From positions 1 to 44,171 of the forward strand of contig CAIKAS010000164.1 in NCBI GenBank assembly GCA_903825445.1: 44,171 nt of DNA. The letters are read 5' to 3'. Position numbers and translations under genes: made by a program. The stretch's first letter is position 1. Each line of letters opens with the position of its first letter. Positions 8,311 to 18,800 of this stretch are shown here, in pieces. The stretch comes from an uncultured Acidobacteriia bacterium. GTDB taxonomy: Bacteria; Acidobacteriota; Terriglobia; Bryobacterales; Bryobacteraceae. A model generated the notes under the pieces. That model did no database searches, was not told the DNA's origin, and saw only the letters and a list, made by a program, of their open reading frames with translations.

Positions 8311-10767
8311 ATGATAAGCAAGAGCAAAGCTACGAACAAGGCAAAAACCACGACTCTTATCGCGATTACTTTGCTTGCCGTGCTCTCCGCCGGAGTGGCC
8401 TGCCGGGTTGGACCAAGTGCCTCCGACTACAACAAGCGGGTCTACAAGATTGGCTTCGGCTCTAACGCACGACCGCTGCACTTTGCGGACGAGAGCGGCA
8501 GGCCGGACGGGCTGGCCGTGAACATAGTGCGCGAAGCGGCGCGCCGCAGAGGCATCCAATTGATGTGGGTGCAATCGGCAACTCCCGGACTCGATGCGAT
8601 GAAGAAGGGAGAGGTGGACTTCTGGGTGCTGATGACCGACCTGCCGGAACGGCACAGTCAGGCGCACTTCACCGAACCGTTCCTGGTGGCGGAGTATTGC
8701 TTTCTGGTGCTTGCCGACAGTCCGTTTAAGACGGTGGCAGATCTTTCCAATGCGCGGGTGAATTCCAATGGTTTCGAAATCATTCGCAAACGCCTGGGTG
8801 AGTTGCTGCCGAAGGCTCAGTTTAGTGTGGAGCCATCCCCTCAAAAGGCACTGGACTCGCTGATTGCAGGATCATCGGACGCGCTGTTTTTGGAGCAATA
8901 TGCGGCGAGCGATTTGGTTCTTACGGGGCGTCCGGCCAGAAAGCTGAAAATGATCGCGGCTCCGGTGCCCAGAGGGTACATGGGGATGGCGGCGAATTTC
9001 GATGTGGCACCCGTTGCGGACGAGATACGGGATGAGATGAAGGCGATGGAATCCGACGGGTCTTTGGCACGGATATTCGGAGCATGGAGTTTCTTTCCGA
9101 GTCAAAATGTGGACGCGACCGACAGCCTTTCGAAAGCACAGCGGCGAGTGGAGTTTCTGATTGCCGGCGTGGCTGCGCTCCTGCTCTGTTTGGCCACCAT
9201 GGTCGCCTTGCTGGCGCGAATCAGGGCACAGCGAAATAAACTCAGGGAGACTGAGCGAGCACTGGGTGAACGCGAGAAGGATCAACGAACGCTCATCCAA
9301 CTGCTGCCCGACACCATTTACGTTGTATCGCGCGGGGAGAAAGAAAGCGGCAGTGCGGCCTACCGACTTGTGCAGGGCGATGGCCTGGCACTGGACTGGC
9401 TGGTGGCAAGCGAATGCCACAAACAACGGGTTCTTGAAGTGCTTGCCAGCGGTCATCCGACGATGGCGGAACTGGAAGCCCCCGATGGACGCCACCTTGA
9501 ATACCGTCTGGTGCCTTCCCGTGAACCGGGCGGAACCGTGAACAGCGTGATGGGGATTCTGCGGGACCGGACCGAACAGCGACGGGCAGAACAGGAGCGG
9601 GCCAACCTGGAGGAGCAATTACGTCAGGCTCACAAGATGGAAGTCGTGGGGCGACTGGCGGGCGGTGTGGCGCACGACTTCAACAATCTGCTGACCGTCA
9701 TTATGGGTTACAGCAAGATGTTGCTGGGTCGTTTCGCGGCCGAGTCTACGGAGTACACGAAGCTGAAGCAGATCGACACCGCAGCCCGAAGCGCCTCCAC
9801 TTTGACTCACCAGTTGCTGGCCTTCAGCCGGAGGCAGGTAATCCAGCCAGAGCGCCAGGACCTGAACCGAATACTCGCGGACTCGGGCGAGATGCTGGGA
9901 CGCCTTTTGGGACAGGACATTCAACTGGAGACGCGCCTGGCTCCGGATCTGCCTTGGGTAGTGGTGGATCGGGTTCAGGTCAATCTTGTACTCATGAATC
10001 TTGCCGCCAATTCCAGGGATGCCATGCCTTATGGCGGGCGCTTTACGATTTCGACAGAGCGAACAATAGTAACTGTGGACGATGCGATCCATTACCAGGG
10101 GGCCGTCCCCGGTCCATGCGTCCTGCTCTCCGTGACAGACACGGGGCCAGGTATGGACAGGGCAACCGCGGCAAAGATTTTCGAACCGTTTTTCACTACG
10201 AAACGGGAGGGCGGAAGCGCGGGCCTTGGGCTTTCTATCGTCCACGGCGTAGTGCATCAGAGCGGCGGCCGGATTCAGGTGGACAGCCGCGTCGGATATG
10301 GGACCACTTTCCATATCTATTTGCCTGAGGCTGCGGATGCATTGGCGGAATCCCCCTCTGGTGAAGATGAAGGGGAATCGAGCCCCGTGTTGCCTGCAAG
10401 CGAGACGATCCTGATTGTGGAGGATCAGGAAAGCATTCTGAATTTTGAGAAAGAAGTCCTGAGCGCGTGCGGGTACCAGGTGATAGGGGCGATCACTCCG
10501 GCGGAAGCGCTGCGGGCGAGTGAAGGATTCCATGGTGTCATACATTTACTGCTGACTGACGTTGTGTTGACGGAAGTGCGCGGTCCGGAACTTGCCAGGC
10601 AGATCAGGAAACAGAGACCGAAGATCAAACTGCTTTTTGCCAGTGGTTATGCAGGTGAGCTACAGCCGGAAAGAGACAGGCTGATTCTTGAATCGGAGTT
10701 TTTGCAAAAGCCGTTTGCCGCCGAAACGCTGGTGGATGCAGTCAAACGATGTCTGACGACCGCGTGA
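8311..10767 (+). CDS. Hybrid sensor histidine kinase with periplasmic solute-binding sensor domain and receiver
   Basis: Numbered from the ATG at 8311, the protein has about 818 residues. An N-terminal signal or anchor (TTTLIAITLLAVLSAGVAC) precedes a bacterial extracellular solute-binding (family 3) domain at about 35-265. A membrane helix follows near 279-303, then a PAS-like region, a HisKA domain with His455 in GGVAHDFNNLL, an HATPase domain (NLAANSRDAM, DTGPGMD, GLGLSIVHGVV) and a C-terminal receiver with phosphoacceptor Asp750 (LLLTDVVL). It probably senses an amino acid or similar small ligand in the periplasm; the partner regulator is not in the window. Starts at 8257 (ATG) and 8203 (TTG) are also open; 8311 gives the most natural signal-anchor length, but no start has a convincing ribosome site. 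Confidence 0.9.
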   Translation: MISKSKATNKAKTTTLIAITLLAVLSAGVACRVGPSASDYNKRVYKIGFGSNARPLHFADESGRPDGLAVNIVREAARRRGIQLMWVQSATPGLDAMKKGEVDFWVLMTDLPERHSQAHFTEPFLVAEYCFLVLADSPFKTVADLSNARVNSNGFEIIRKRLGELLPKAQFSVEPSPQKALDSLIAGSSDALFLEQYAASDLVLTGRPARKLKMIAAPVPRGYMGMAANFDVAPVADEIRDEMKAMESDGSLARIFGAWSFFPSQNVDATDSLSKAQRRVEFLIAGVAALLLCLATMVALLARIRAQRNKLRETERALGEREKDQRTLIQLLPDTIYVVSRGEKESGSAAYRLVQGDGLALDWLVASECHKQRVLEVLASGHPTMAELEAPDGRHLEYRLVPSREPGGTVNSVMGILRDRTEQRRAEQERANLEEQLRQAHKMEVVGRLAGGVAHDFNNLLTVIMGYSKMLLGRFAAESTEYTKLKQIDTAARSASTLTHQLLAFSRRQVIQPERQDLNRILADSGEMLGRLLGQDIQLETRLAPDLPWVVVDRVQVNLVLMNLAANSRDAMPYGGRFTISTERTIVTVDDAIHYQGAVPGPCVLLSVTDTGPGMDRATAAKIFEPFFTTKREGGSAGLGLSIVHGVVHQSGGRIQVDSRVGYGTTFHIYLPEAADALAESPSGEDEGESSPVLPASETILIVEDQESILNFEKEVLSACGYQVIGAITPAEALRASEGFHGVIHLLLTDVVLTEVRGPELARQIRKQRPKIKLLFASGYAGELQPERDRLILESEFLQKPFAAETLVDAVKRCLTTA

Positions 10768-10827
10768 GAGTTCGGTGTCACATTGGCCCAGCGGCCTCGT
10801 TTTGCATCGGATACAATCGGACTCACG

Positions 10828-12384
10828 ATGAAAAAGTTCGTCCGGAATCTTGTTCCGCTGCTGTTTTGTTTCAGCGCCGGCGCTTCTGCGCAGCTGCGCG
10901 TAGAGGTAGTCTTCCCTACTTCGGTTCACGCCAGCCCGATCACGGGTCGCGTCTTTGTGATTCTCGGGCAGAACGGGCAGCTGTTCGGGGAAGATATCAA
11001 CAACCTGCGACCCGATGGTGTGGCTGTTGTCGACAACGCTGCCGCCGGATTTCCAGTCTTGTCGCTGAAAGACGTTGCTGCCGGGGACTACGCCGTTAAG
11101 GCGATCATTTGCCCATACACAGAATTCCACCGGGCGGATGGGCACACGATCTGGGCTCATATGGACCAGTGGGAGGGACAGAACCCGGAGTCATCACCGG
11201 GCAATTTGTTCAGTGAGACCAAGACGGTTCACGTGGATCCAACTCGCCCTTCAACCGTGCGGATAACGGTTACTCAGGTTCTGGCGCCCGTTGCGGTACC
11301 AGCGGACACAGCGCTGTTGAAACACGTGAAGATCCAGAGTGCGCTGCTGACAAGGTTTTGGGGACAACCGATTTACATTGGTGCGACGGTGCTGCTGCCG
11401 AAGGATTACGACCAACATCCGGACCAACGTTATCCCACCATCTACCAGCAGAACCACTTCAGTATTGGCGCACCTTTCGGTTATAACGGCAACGTCGCGC
11501 AGGGCTTTGCCGCCGATTGGAATACCGACGGCTTTCCCCGGGCGATCGCCGTCACATTTCAACACCCCACCGTTTACTACGACGACTCGTATGCGGCGAA
11601 TTCGGCCAACAACGGTCCGTATGGCGATGCGCTCACGAAGGAGTTGATTCCTTATCTGGAAGGCCACTACCGCATGATTTCCGAAACACGGGCACGGACT
11701 GTCACGGGCGGGTCAACTGGCGGGTGGGAAGCGCTGGCGCTGCAGGTTTACTATCCGGATGTTTTCGGCGGCACGTGGGTGTTCTGCCCGGATTCGATCG
11801 ACTTTAGCCGATACTTAATCCTGGACATCTATAACGATGACAACGCATTCGTGCGTCCCGGCGTAAAACCCGGCGCGGGCGTCGTCATGGCGAGCGATGA
11901 ACGCCCGATGCTGCGCAATCCAGAAGGGCAGACGACGCGGACACTTCGAGAGCAGAGTCAGATGGAAGATGCGGTGGGTTCGAAGAGCCGATCAGGAGGA
12001 CAACTTGCGGGGTGGGATTCTGTTTACGGTCCGGTGGGCGACGATGGATACCCGAAGCCGTTATGGGATCACGCAACAGGGAAGATCGATAAAGAGGTCG
12101 TGCAGTATATGAAGGAGCATGGGTACGACCTGGCCCGATACATCGAAGGGCACTGGACGGATCTGGGGCCCAAGCTGACGGGCAAGCTGCACTTCTACGT
12201 GGGCGATATGGACAACTGGTTTGCGAACCTGGCGGTCTATCGAATGGAGACACTGCTGACGAAGCTCGACGCGCACGCTACGTTTACGTACGGACCGCGT
12301 CAGGGGCACATGTGGTATCCGATGAGTCAATCTGAACTGGTGCGCTCGATGGCGGATGCGATGAGTCATTTGCCGGGACATTGA
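10828..12384 (+). CDS. Secreted esterase-like alpha/beta hydrolase
   Basis: The protein has 518 residues from the ATG at 10828, where a signal peptide begins (MKKFVRNLVPLLFCF, then SAQ). The frame is open from 10783, but the extra 15 residues precede the signal peptide. The catalytic part resembles the putative esterase family (esterase D/Fes type): strand PTIYQQNHFS, and the nucleophile elbow VTGGSTGGWEAL with Ser296. An Asp in the segment GKLHFYVGDMDNWF and the His in RQGHMWYP could complete the triad. An N-terminal beta domain of about 150 residues precedes it. The substrate is unknown; relatives act on acyl or feruloyl esters and siderophores. The 3' end overlaps the convergent HD-GYP gene by 101 bp. 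Confidence 0.85.
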   Translation: MKKFVRNLVPLLFCFSAGASAQLRVEVVFPTSVHASPITGRVFVILGQNGQLFGEDINNLRPDGVAVVDNAAAGFPVLSLKDVAAGDYAVKAIICPYTEFHRADGHTIWAHMDQWEGQNPESSPGNLFSETKTVHVDPTRPSTVRITVTQVLAPVAVPADTALLKHVKIQSALLTRFWGQPIYIGATVLLPKDYDQHPDQRYPTIYQQNHFSIGAPFGYNGNVAQGFAADWNTDGFPRAIAVTFQHPTVYYDDSYAANSANNGPYGDALTKELIPYLEGHYRMISETRARTVTGGSTGGWEALALQVYYPDVFGGTWVFCPDSIDFSRYLILDIYNDDNAFVRPGVKPGAGVVMASDERPMLRNPEGQTTRTLREQSQMEDAVGSKSRSGGQLAGWDSVYGPVGDDGYPKPLWDHATGKIDKEVVQYMKEHGYDLARYIEGHWTDLGPKLTGKLHFYVGDMDNWFANLAVYRMETLLTKLDAHATFTYGPRQGHMWYPMSQSELVRSMADAMSHLPGH

Positions 12385-13795
12385 TTCGATGCAAGCCGGC
12401 GAGAGCAGCCAGTGACGCGGTTCCGGGTACGGAATGAGACGCCTCGAGTGCTTCCAAGCATTCGGCATCGAGTGCGCGTGGGGCGTCCTTGTGCATGAGA
12501 TTCCAAACAGCCTCGAGGGGTAGTGCGTCCCGGTAGGGCCGGCGCGCGGCAAGAGCATCGTAAACATCAGCGACGGCGAGAATCCGCGCCGGCATTGTAA
12601 GCTGCTCGGCACCCCAGTGGCGAAAATAGCCCGAGCCATCGAGCTTTTCGTGATGGGCGGCGGCAATGTCGCTTAGATCCGCGAAACCGGGTATCCGGCT
12701 CAGAATCTCGAGCGTATAGTAAGGGTGTTTCCTCACGACCTGCCACTCTGATTCAGTCAACTTGTCGGGCTTCTCAAGGATGGTGTTCGGCACGCTGAGC
12801 TTGCCGATATCGTGCAGAAGCGCGGCTCGGCGAATCAGATTTATTTCCTCGGCAGGCATTCCTAACTGTCCCGCGATGCCGACGGCGGCCTGAGCAACAC
12901 CGTTCGAATGACGGTACGTAAATGGAGATTTTGCGTCAATCACTTCGGCAAAAGCAAGGCAGACATTGTCGAGCATCTCTTCATTGACGAGCAGGTGACT
13001 GTCGCGCGGTTCCAGCGCGCCCACCTCGGACAGCAGATTTTCGCTTTTGAGGCCGGACCAGAGGGCACCGGTATGGGCAAGTGATTTCGCAGCTTTGACA
13101 AGGTCGGGATCGAACCACTTGCCCGCGCGCTTTTCGATGACCTCGATCGCGGTAGCAGGGCCATAGGTATTCCAAAAAACCGCCAGCGTCTGGGCCAGGT
13201 TCATGATGCGAGACAACAGCGGAATCTGTTCACCGCGTAACCCATCGGGATAGCCACCACCATCCCAGTGTTCGTCGAGGCAGTGAATTGCCATGGCCGC
13301 TGACTCCGGGAACCCCATACGGCGCGCGATAGACGATCCGCGTTCGCAGCGAATCTTCACCAGCACGTGGGAATCGGCGCGATGATTGGCGGCGACCTGG
13401 ATCAGCGTACGCATGCGTTCGAGAAAGGGTTTGCCGGTAGCGACATGATCCACTGCATAGCGAACGCTGTCCCATGCGACACGGGTCCAGTCTTTATCTT
13501 TGACATCGCCTTTGGCGCGGATCTCATCCGCCTGAATAATGTGAAAAAGCTTTGAGGCATTACTGCTGCAGCCAGCGTCCTTGAGCAGCAATGCGTAATA
13601 GAGAGCCGCCCGTGCATCCGGAGGCAAATTAATCTGGGCGGCCAAACGCATGCCAGTCATGCAGCTCTGGACCGAATGACCGGGTGCCTGGCCTTCGGTC
13701 AGATCGAGCGCAAACGACAGGGCGGAAATGATCTCTGAGCCGCGAATTACCGTCGGCGGATGAGACGTTATATCTGCTCGCAGCGATGACACCAA
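12284..13795 (-). CDS. Tandem HD-GYP domain protein (predicted c-di-GMP phosphodiesterase)
   Basis: This 503-residue cytoplasmic protein contains two HD-GYP-like halves. The C-terminal half is complete: His296, LLHDIGK (His328-Asp329-Lys332), His357, HHEKLDGSGY (381-390) and Asp410, so it should be the active metal site that hydrolyses c-di-GMP. The N-terminal half keeps HWDGGGYPDGL (176-186), but its HD position reads KDAG (72-75), so it is probably non-catalytic. No receiver or sensor domain is seen. The last 30-odd residues form a Ser/Pro-rich tail encoded opposite the 3' end of the esterase gene. The start at 13795 directly follows the first open codons and no better start is evident. Confidence 0.9.
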   Translation of the reverse strand: MVSSLRADITSHPPTVIRGSEIISALSFALDLTEGQAPGHSVQSCMTGMRLAAQINLPPDARAALYYALLLKDAGCSSNASKLFHIIQADEIRAKGDVKDKDWTRVAWDSVRYAVDHVATGKPFLERMRTLIQVAANHRADSHVLVKIRCERGSSIARRMGFPESAAMAIHCLDEHWDGGGYPDGLRGEQIPLLSRIMNLAQTLAVFWNTYGPATAIEVIEKRAGKWFDPDLVKAAKSLAHTGALWSGLKSENLLSEVGALEPRDSHLLVNEEMLDNVCLAFAEVIDAKSPFTYRHSNGVAQAAVGIAGQLGMPAEEINLIRRAALLHDIGKLSVPNTILEKPDKLTESEWQVVRKHPYYTLEILSRIPGFADLSDIAAAHHEKLDGSGYFRHWGAEQLTMPARILAVADVYDALAARRPYRDALPLEAVWNLMHKDAPRALDAECLEALEASHSVPGTASLAALAGLHRINVPANDSSHPPSSAPVQIDSSDTTCAPDAVRT

Positions 13796-14039
13796 TCTGA
13801 CCTCCCCTTATCCGGGCGCTGGACCCGTACCCTGGACCCGGGAACAAGTGAACACACCCAATAGGTACGTATCGGCGGTAAAAACAGATTTCTCGAGGCC
13901 AGGCGTGAAATCAGTGTTGACCGGCTCTTGAAACGGGCTTCTGACGTGGCATGTTAGAATCACGTTTCGTGCATCCCCGGCCTCGTTTTCCGGGTTGAGA
14001 TAAGACTAAGTCAGTCCAAATCAAGACCAGGAGAGGCAT

Positions 14040-15764
14040 ATGCAGCAGAACAGGTTTTACCGCATGGCGTTTTTACCCGCCATATCGGGCGCGTTTTCCG
14101 CGTTCTTCCTTTTCAGTTCCGTTGTCGTTTTCGGCGGCGCGCCTTTGTATGGGCGCGAACCGGTGCGGGCACGGCACGCTATGGTCGTCGCGTCGCAACC
14201 CGCCGAACAGGTGGGCGTGGAGATTCTGCGCAAGGGGGGCAACGCGGTAGATGCAGCGGTTGCCGTCGGATTCGCGCTCAACGCGGCGTATCCTTTTGCG
14301 GGCGCGATGGGTGGCGGCGGGTTCATGACGATTCGCCTCGCCGACGGTACCAGCACGTTCATCGACTTCCGCGAGGAAGCGCCGGGTAAGGCGTCGAAGA
14401 CGATGTATCTGGATGCCAACGGAAACGCAACGCGAGAGAGTGCCACGGGCTGGAAATCCTCGGGCGTGCCGGGAACGGTGCGCGGGTTCGAATTGGCGCA
14501 GAAAAAATACGGCAAGCTGAAATGGGCCGAGGATCTGGCACCTGCAATCGCGATGGCGCAGCAGGGATTTCCGGCTCCGTATGCGCTTGCGGAATCACTG
14601 AGGACCGCGCGCAGTCTGGCGGGCAACGCAGAATCAAAGCGGGTCTTTCAGCGGGATGGCAAGTTTTATGAGCAGGGGGATACGATCACGTTTCCCGATC
14701 TGGCCCGGACTCTGACACGCATCGCGCAGGGTGGGGCGGACGAGTTTTATCTGGGCGAGACGGCCCACACGCTGGCGGCGGCAATGGAAGCGAACGGCGG
14801 GCTGATCACGCTGGACGACCTGAAGAATTACAAAGCAATCGAACGGGCTCCGCTGACGGGCAAGTATCGAAATTACACGATTATTACAGCTCCGCCGCCG
14901 AGCGCGGGCGGGCTGGGGATTTTGCAGATGCTGGCGATGCTGGAAGGCAGCGGCTACGAGAAGGGTGGTTTCGGATCGGCTTCGGCACTGCATTACGAGG
15001 CGGAAGTGATGCGAAGATTTTACGCGGACCGGAATCAATACATCGGCGACCCGGATTTCGTGAAGAATCCGATTGCAGGTCTGCTGGATCCGGCATATAT
15101 CGCCAGCCGGAGGGCGTCGATTGATCCGGCACATGCGACTCCGAGCACCGTACTGGGCCCGGGCAAGCCGGCAGGCACGGAGAGTTCAGAGACAACGCAT
15201 TTCGACGTAGTGGATGAACAGGGCAATGCCGTCGCGGTGACGTTTACGCTGAATGGCGGATACGGGAATGGCATCACTGTGCCAGGACTCGGCTTCCTGC
15301 TGAACAACGAGATGGACGATTTCACATCGAAACCAGGTGTGGCGAACATGTTCGGCCTGATTCAGGGCGAGGCAAATACGATTGCGCCTGGCAAACGACC
15401 TGTATCATCGATGGCTCCAACCATCGTACTTCGGGACGGCAAGTTGTTTGCCGTATTGGGAGGACCGGGAGGCTCGCGGATTCCGTCGGCGATACTACAG
15501 GCGTTTGTGGATGTAGTGGATTTCGGAATGAACGCGCAGGACGCGGTGGATGCGCCCAGGATTCATCACCAGTGGATGCCCGACCGAATCACGATGGAGA
15601 AGGGGCTTTCGCCCGATACGATCGAGGCATTGAAGGCCCGAGGGCATGACGCACGGTATGAGGGCGGACCGGTAACGGCCGAAGTGGAAATGATTCTGAT
15701 CGACGGCGGGTGGCTGCAGGGAGCGGGCGATCCGCGGAGATCGGGAACGGGAGCCGGTTACTAG
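14040..15764 (+). CDS. ggt: Gamma-glutamyltransferase, periplasmic
   Basis: The product is a 574-residue Ntn-hydrolase precursor that transfers or hydrolyses gamma-glutamyl groups of glutathione. A signal peptide covers the first 35 or so residues (SGAFSAFFLFSSVVVFGG). Family motifs are GGNAVDAAVAVGFALN, GGGGFMTIRLADG and PGTVRGFELAQ. The self-cleavage site lies in SSETTHFDVVD, making Thr385 the nucleophile and N-terminus of the small subunit, followed by GNAVAVTFTLN and LLNNEMDDF. The length matches the family. The start has a strong GGAGAGG site. The gene is flanked by convergent or divergent neighbours and appears to be a single transcription unit. Confidence 0.96.
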   Translation: MQQNRFYRMAFLPAISGAFSAFFLFSSVVVFGGAPLYGREPVRARHAMVVASQPAEQVGVEILRKGGNAVDAAVAVGFALNAAYPFAGAMGGGGFMTIRLADGTSTFIDFREEAPGKASKTMYLDANGNATRESATGWKSSGVPGTVRGFELAQKKYGKLKWAEDLAPAIAMAQQGFPAPYALAESLRTARSLAGNAESKRVFQRDGKFYEQGDTITFPDLARTLTRIAQGGADEFYLGETAHTLAAAMEANGGLITLDDLKNYKAIERAPLTGKYRNYTIITAPPPSAGGLGILQMLAMLEGSGYEKGGFGSASALHYEAEVMRRFYADRNQYIGDPDFVKNPIAGLLDPAYIASRRASIDPAHATPSTVLGPGKPAGTESSETTHFDVVDEQGNAVAVTFTLNGGYGNGITVPGLGFLLNNEMDDFTSKPGVANMFGLIQGEANTIAPGKRPVSSMAPTIVLRDGKLFAVLGGPGGSRIPSAILQAFVDVVDFGMNAQDAVDAPRIHHQWMPDRITMEKGLSPDTIEALKARGHDARYEGGPVTAEVEMILIDGGWLQGAGDPRRSGTGAGY

Positions 15765-15829
15765 CGGCGATCTGGGCGTCGTTTCGCTTTTCACCGGTGT
15801 GTGCTGTTGACCTGACGTGCCCGACGCGC

Positions 15830-18800
15830 TCAGTTCCCCAGCGAGTCGCCGCCGGACGGCGCGGGTCTCTGGAGAACAATAGCCAGGTATCCCATTGCCG
15901 AGTTGGTGGGGTTAACGAATTGACCAGGCTGGAGGCCACCGAGTATGTAGCCGAAGCCGTGGGCATAATTGAAATTGCACTGAGCGATCATGTAGCCCTG
16001 GAACGTGGCCGGGTTGGCAGTATTCACGCCAAGCGCCTGTGTCAGAGTGAACGCATATGTTTCGCCCGGAAGGTACGGCTGGTTGGCGCCGTTGGTCAGG
16101 CTGGGCGTCGCGCACCCCGAAACGCCGGAGGCATAAAAATTCAGATTGCAGGTGCCAGCTTGCGCCGTGGGGCCGAACGGGTCTGTACTGGTATTGGAGA
16201 TGGCCAGCCCGGTATCAAAACCCAGTTGATTCGTCACGAACGGAAACAGCAAAGAAGTTTGCAGCGAGGTCAACATCGGAATTGTGTTGATCTGGGTGAG
16301 ACTGATTGACGATGACGAGGGTGCAGGGGCAGCAGGACTGAGGCTGCCAAAGAGACCACTGCGCACGTTGATCGTGGAGGGAACATACAAAGTGGCCGCC
16401 GACGGGATATTTCCAAATGTGAGCTTAATCGCCGAGCCCGGGTTACTGGCCGGAAATGAGGCAGGAAACGGTAAGGTCAGCCCCGATCCTCCAGGCGACC
16501 ATGGAATGTTCAGCGGTCCGCTGGGGCTGAAAGGAATGCCCGGAGGAGCGATGAACGTTGTGCTGTCACCGCCCATCCCCGTCGCGTCAGCGTGCTCCAG
16601 CGGATTGGCATGGACAAACTGATATGGGTTAATCTCACGGGGATCACCGGAGGATAGCGGGTCACGCGTCAGGAACCGGGCCGGGCCACTGTCGTAATAG
16701 CGAGCGCGCATGTAGTACATAGAGGTGGAGCCCTCGCGCATGATGCCGAATTTTCCCTGCCACGTAAATGGATTTATCGTCGACCCCGTCTGCGTCATTG
16801 TGTCGCCGTAGATCGAAATGGCATAGGTATCTGTGACGGCGCCTGTACTGTCGGTGAGCAGCATAGCGGAGCCCGATTCGTCGAAATGGTAGAAGCGCCG
16901 CGAGCTATCGGCGGCCGAAATGCTGTTGAGCAGCGTCCCGTCCGGAAGCCACACGTAGTAAGTCTGATCGGCTCCGCCGGATTGAACGGTGGAGAGACAC
17001 GGCAGCGGCATTGCATAGTTCCAAACGTAGTTTTGGGTGGTGCCTGATGAAGTGCGCGACAAACGCTGCCCTTCGGCATCGTACGTAAACGACGCCGCGC
17101 CATCCGATCCGGTGTAGGAAGTCAGCCGGGAAGCGAGATCCCAGGTATAGCTGCGGACGGCATCAGCTGTGTCGCGTCCCTGCGTGTCGAATGTTTCACC
17201 GAGGACCTGCGCCGCTCCATCGTATGCGAGAGGCAGTATGCCTTTGGCCTCGGCGGGTATGTTGGCGGAGGAGCGCGTCGCACTGGTCACACGGCCCAGC
17301 AAATCGCGCGTCAGAGTGACGGCCGCGAGAGTCGTCCCGCCTTTGGCAACGGTTAGCGTCAGCAGGCGGCCATCGGTATCCCACGTGTTGGTCTGAGTCA
17401 CACCATTGGCAAGCGCCATTGTAGTCAACTCGCCCGCAGCGTCGTAGGTGAATGTAGTGTTTCCTCCGACCCAATCGGAAACCTGGCTGAGAAATCCGCG
17501 ATTGTTGTATGTGTAATTCACTGTCTTACCCGATGCGTATGTGACGGAGGCAATACGCCCGGCGGCGTCGTGAGTCATTTGCAAACCGTTGGACGTAGTG
17601 ATACGCCCGTCAGAGTCATAACTGAGCGCGAGTCCGCCTGACGCAGTCAACCGGTGGTCGGCATCCCAGGAATAACTGAGATTTGTGCCATCGGAATACT
17701 TCAATGACGAGGGATTCCCAACAGCATCGTAAGAATAGCGGGCAGTTCCGTTGGGCAGCGTGACCGTAGAAATTCGCTGGCGGGTATCGTAGGTGAACGA
17801 AGTCTGTCGGCTCAGGGGATCCGTTGCCGAGATCAGCCGCCCCATACTGTCGTACGCCCTATTCCAGATATTGCCCACGGGATCTGTTGCACTGGTCGTC
17901 AGGCCGAGCGAGTTGAGGGTGAAGGACGACCCGACACCGCCCGGCATGACCGCCGCGGTCAGAAGACCACGCTGATCGCGCGTGTATTGCACTGTACGGC
18001 CAAGCGGGTCGGTCGCCGAAGCAAGCCGGTTCAAAGCATCGAAAGAGTAGCTGAAGATTTCCTTCTTCGGCGTAGACATGGCGGTGATATTTCCGTGAGC
18101 GTCGCGGGTGTAACTCGTTGTCCTTGACAGCGCGTCGCTGACCGATACCGGATGACCTTCGGCATCGAGCGCGTACTTGTAGCCATTGCCGGAAGCATCC
18201 GCCGTCGCAGTCACGCGGTTCAGACTGTCGTAAGTCCACGCGATACCGTTGCCTGCCGCATTGGTCAGCGATGTCAGACGAGACTGAGCATCCCAGGCAC
18301 CGGTGACCGCCTTTCCAAGCGGATCGGTCGTGGATATCAGCCGATCGTCCAGATCGTATGCCATGCTCGTGATTGCGGCCAGCGCATCCGAAGCACTCTT
18401 CATATTGTTATTGGCGTCGAATGCCACCGAGACTGAATTATTCAGTTCGTCGGTTGCCTTCAACAGGTTGCTCACGGCGTCGTACGCGAGACTCCTGGTG
18501 CTGCTGTCAGGGTTATTAATCTGATTCAATCTGCTCACGCTGTCGTAAGCGAACGTAGTGGTGTCGGTGGACGGCACCTGAATAGAGGACTGCGTGCCGT
18601 CGCCGTTATAGCTGAACGTGTAGACACCGCCAGAAGGATTCGTCATGGTGGCCAGCAATCCGCCGGCCGTGTACGTGGATTGCCAGACAGCGCCCGACTG
18701 ATCTGTCATCGAGGCGATATTTCCCTTCGCATCGCGCGTCAGAGAGACGGTTGAACCGTCCGCGAAATGCACTCCCGCCAGATCGTGAAACGTGAACGAC

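Noticed and set aside
9619-10545. 308-codon minus-strand frame inside the histidine kinase gene
   Set aside because: Antisense to highly conserved kinase motifs; product has no recognisable family or ribosome site.
13796-14039. Sigma-70 promoter for the gamma-glutamyltransferase gene
   Set aside because: A TTGACC and a TTAGAAT are present but their spacing (over 20 bases) does not fit; not annotated.
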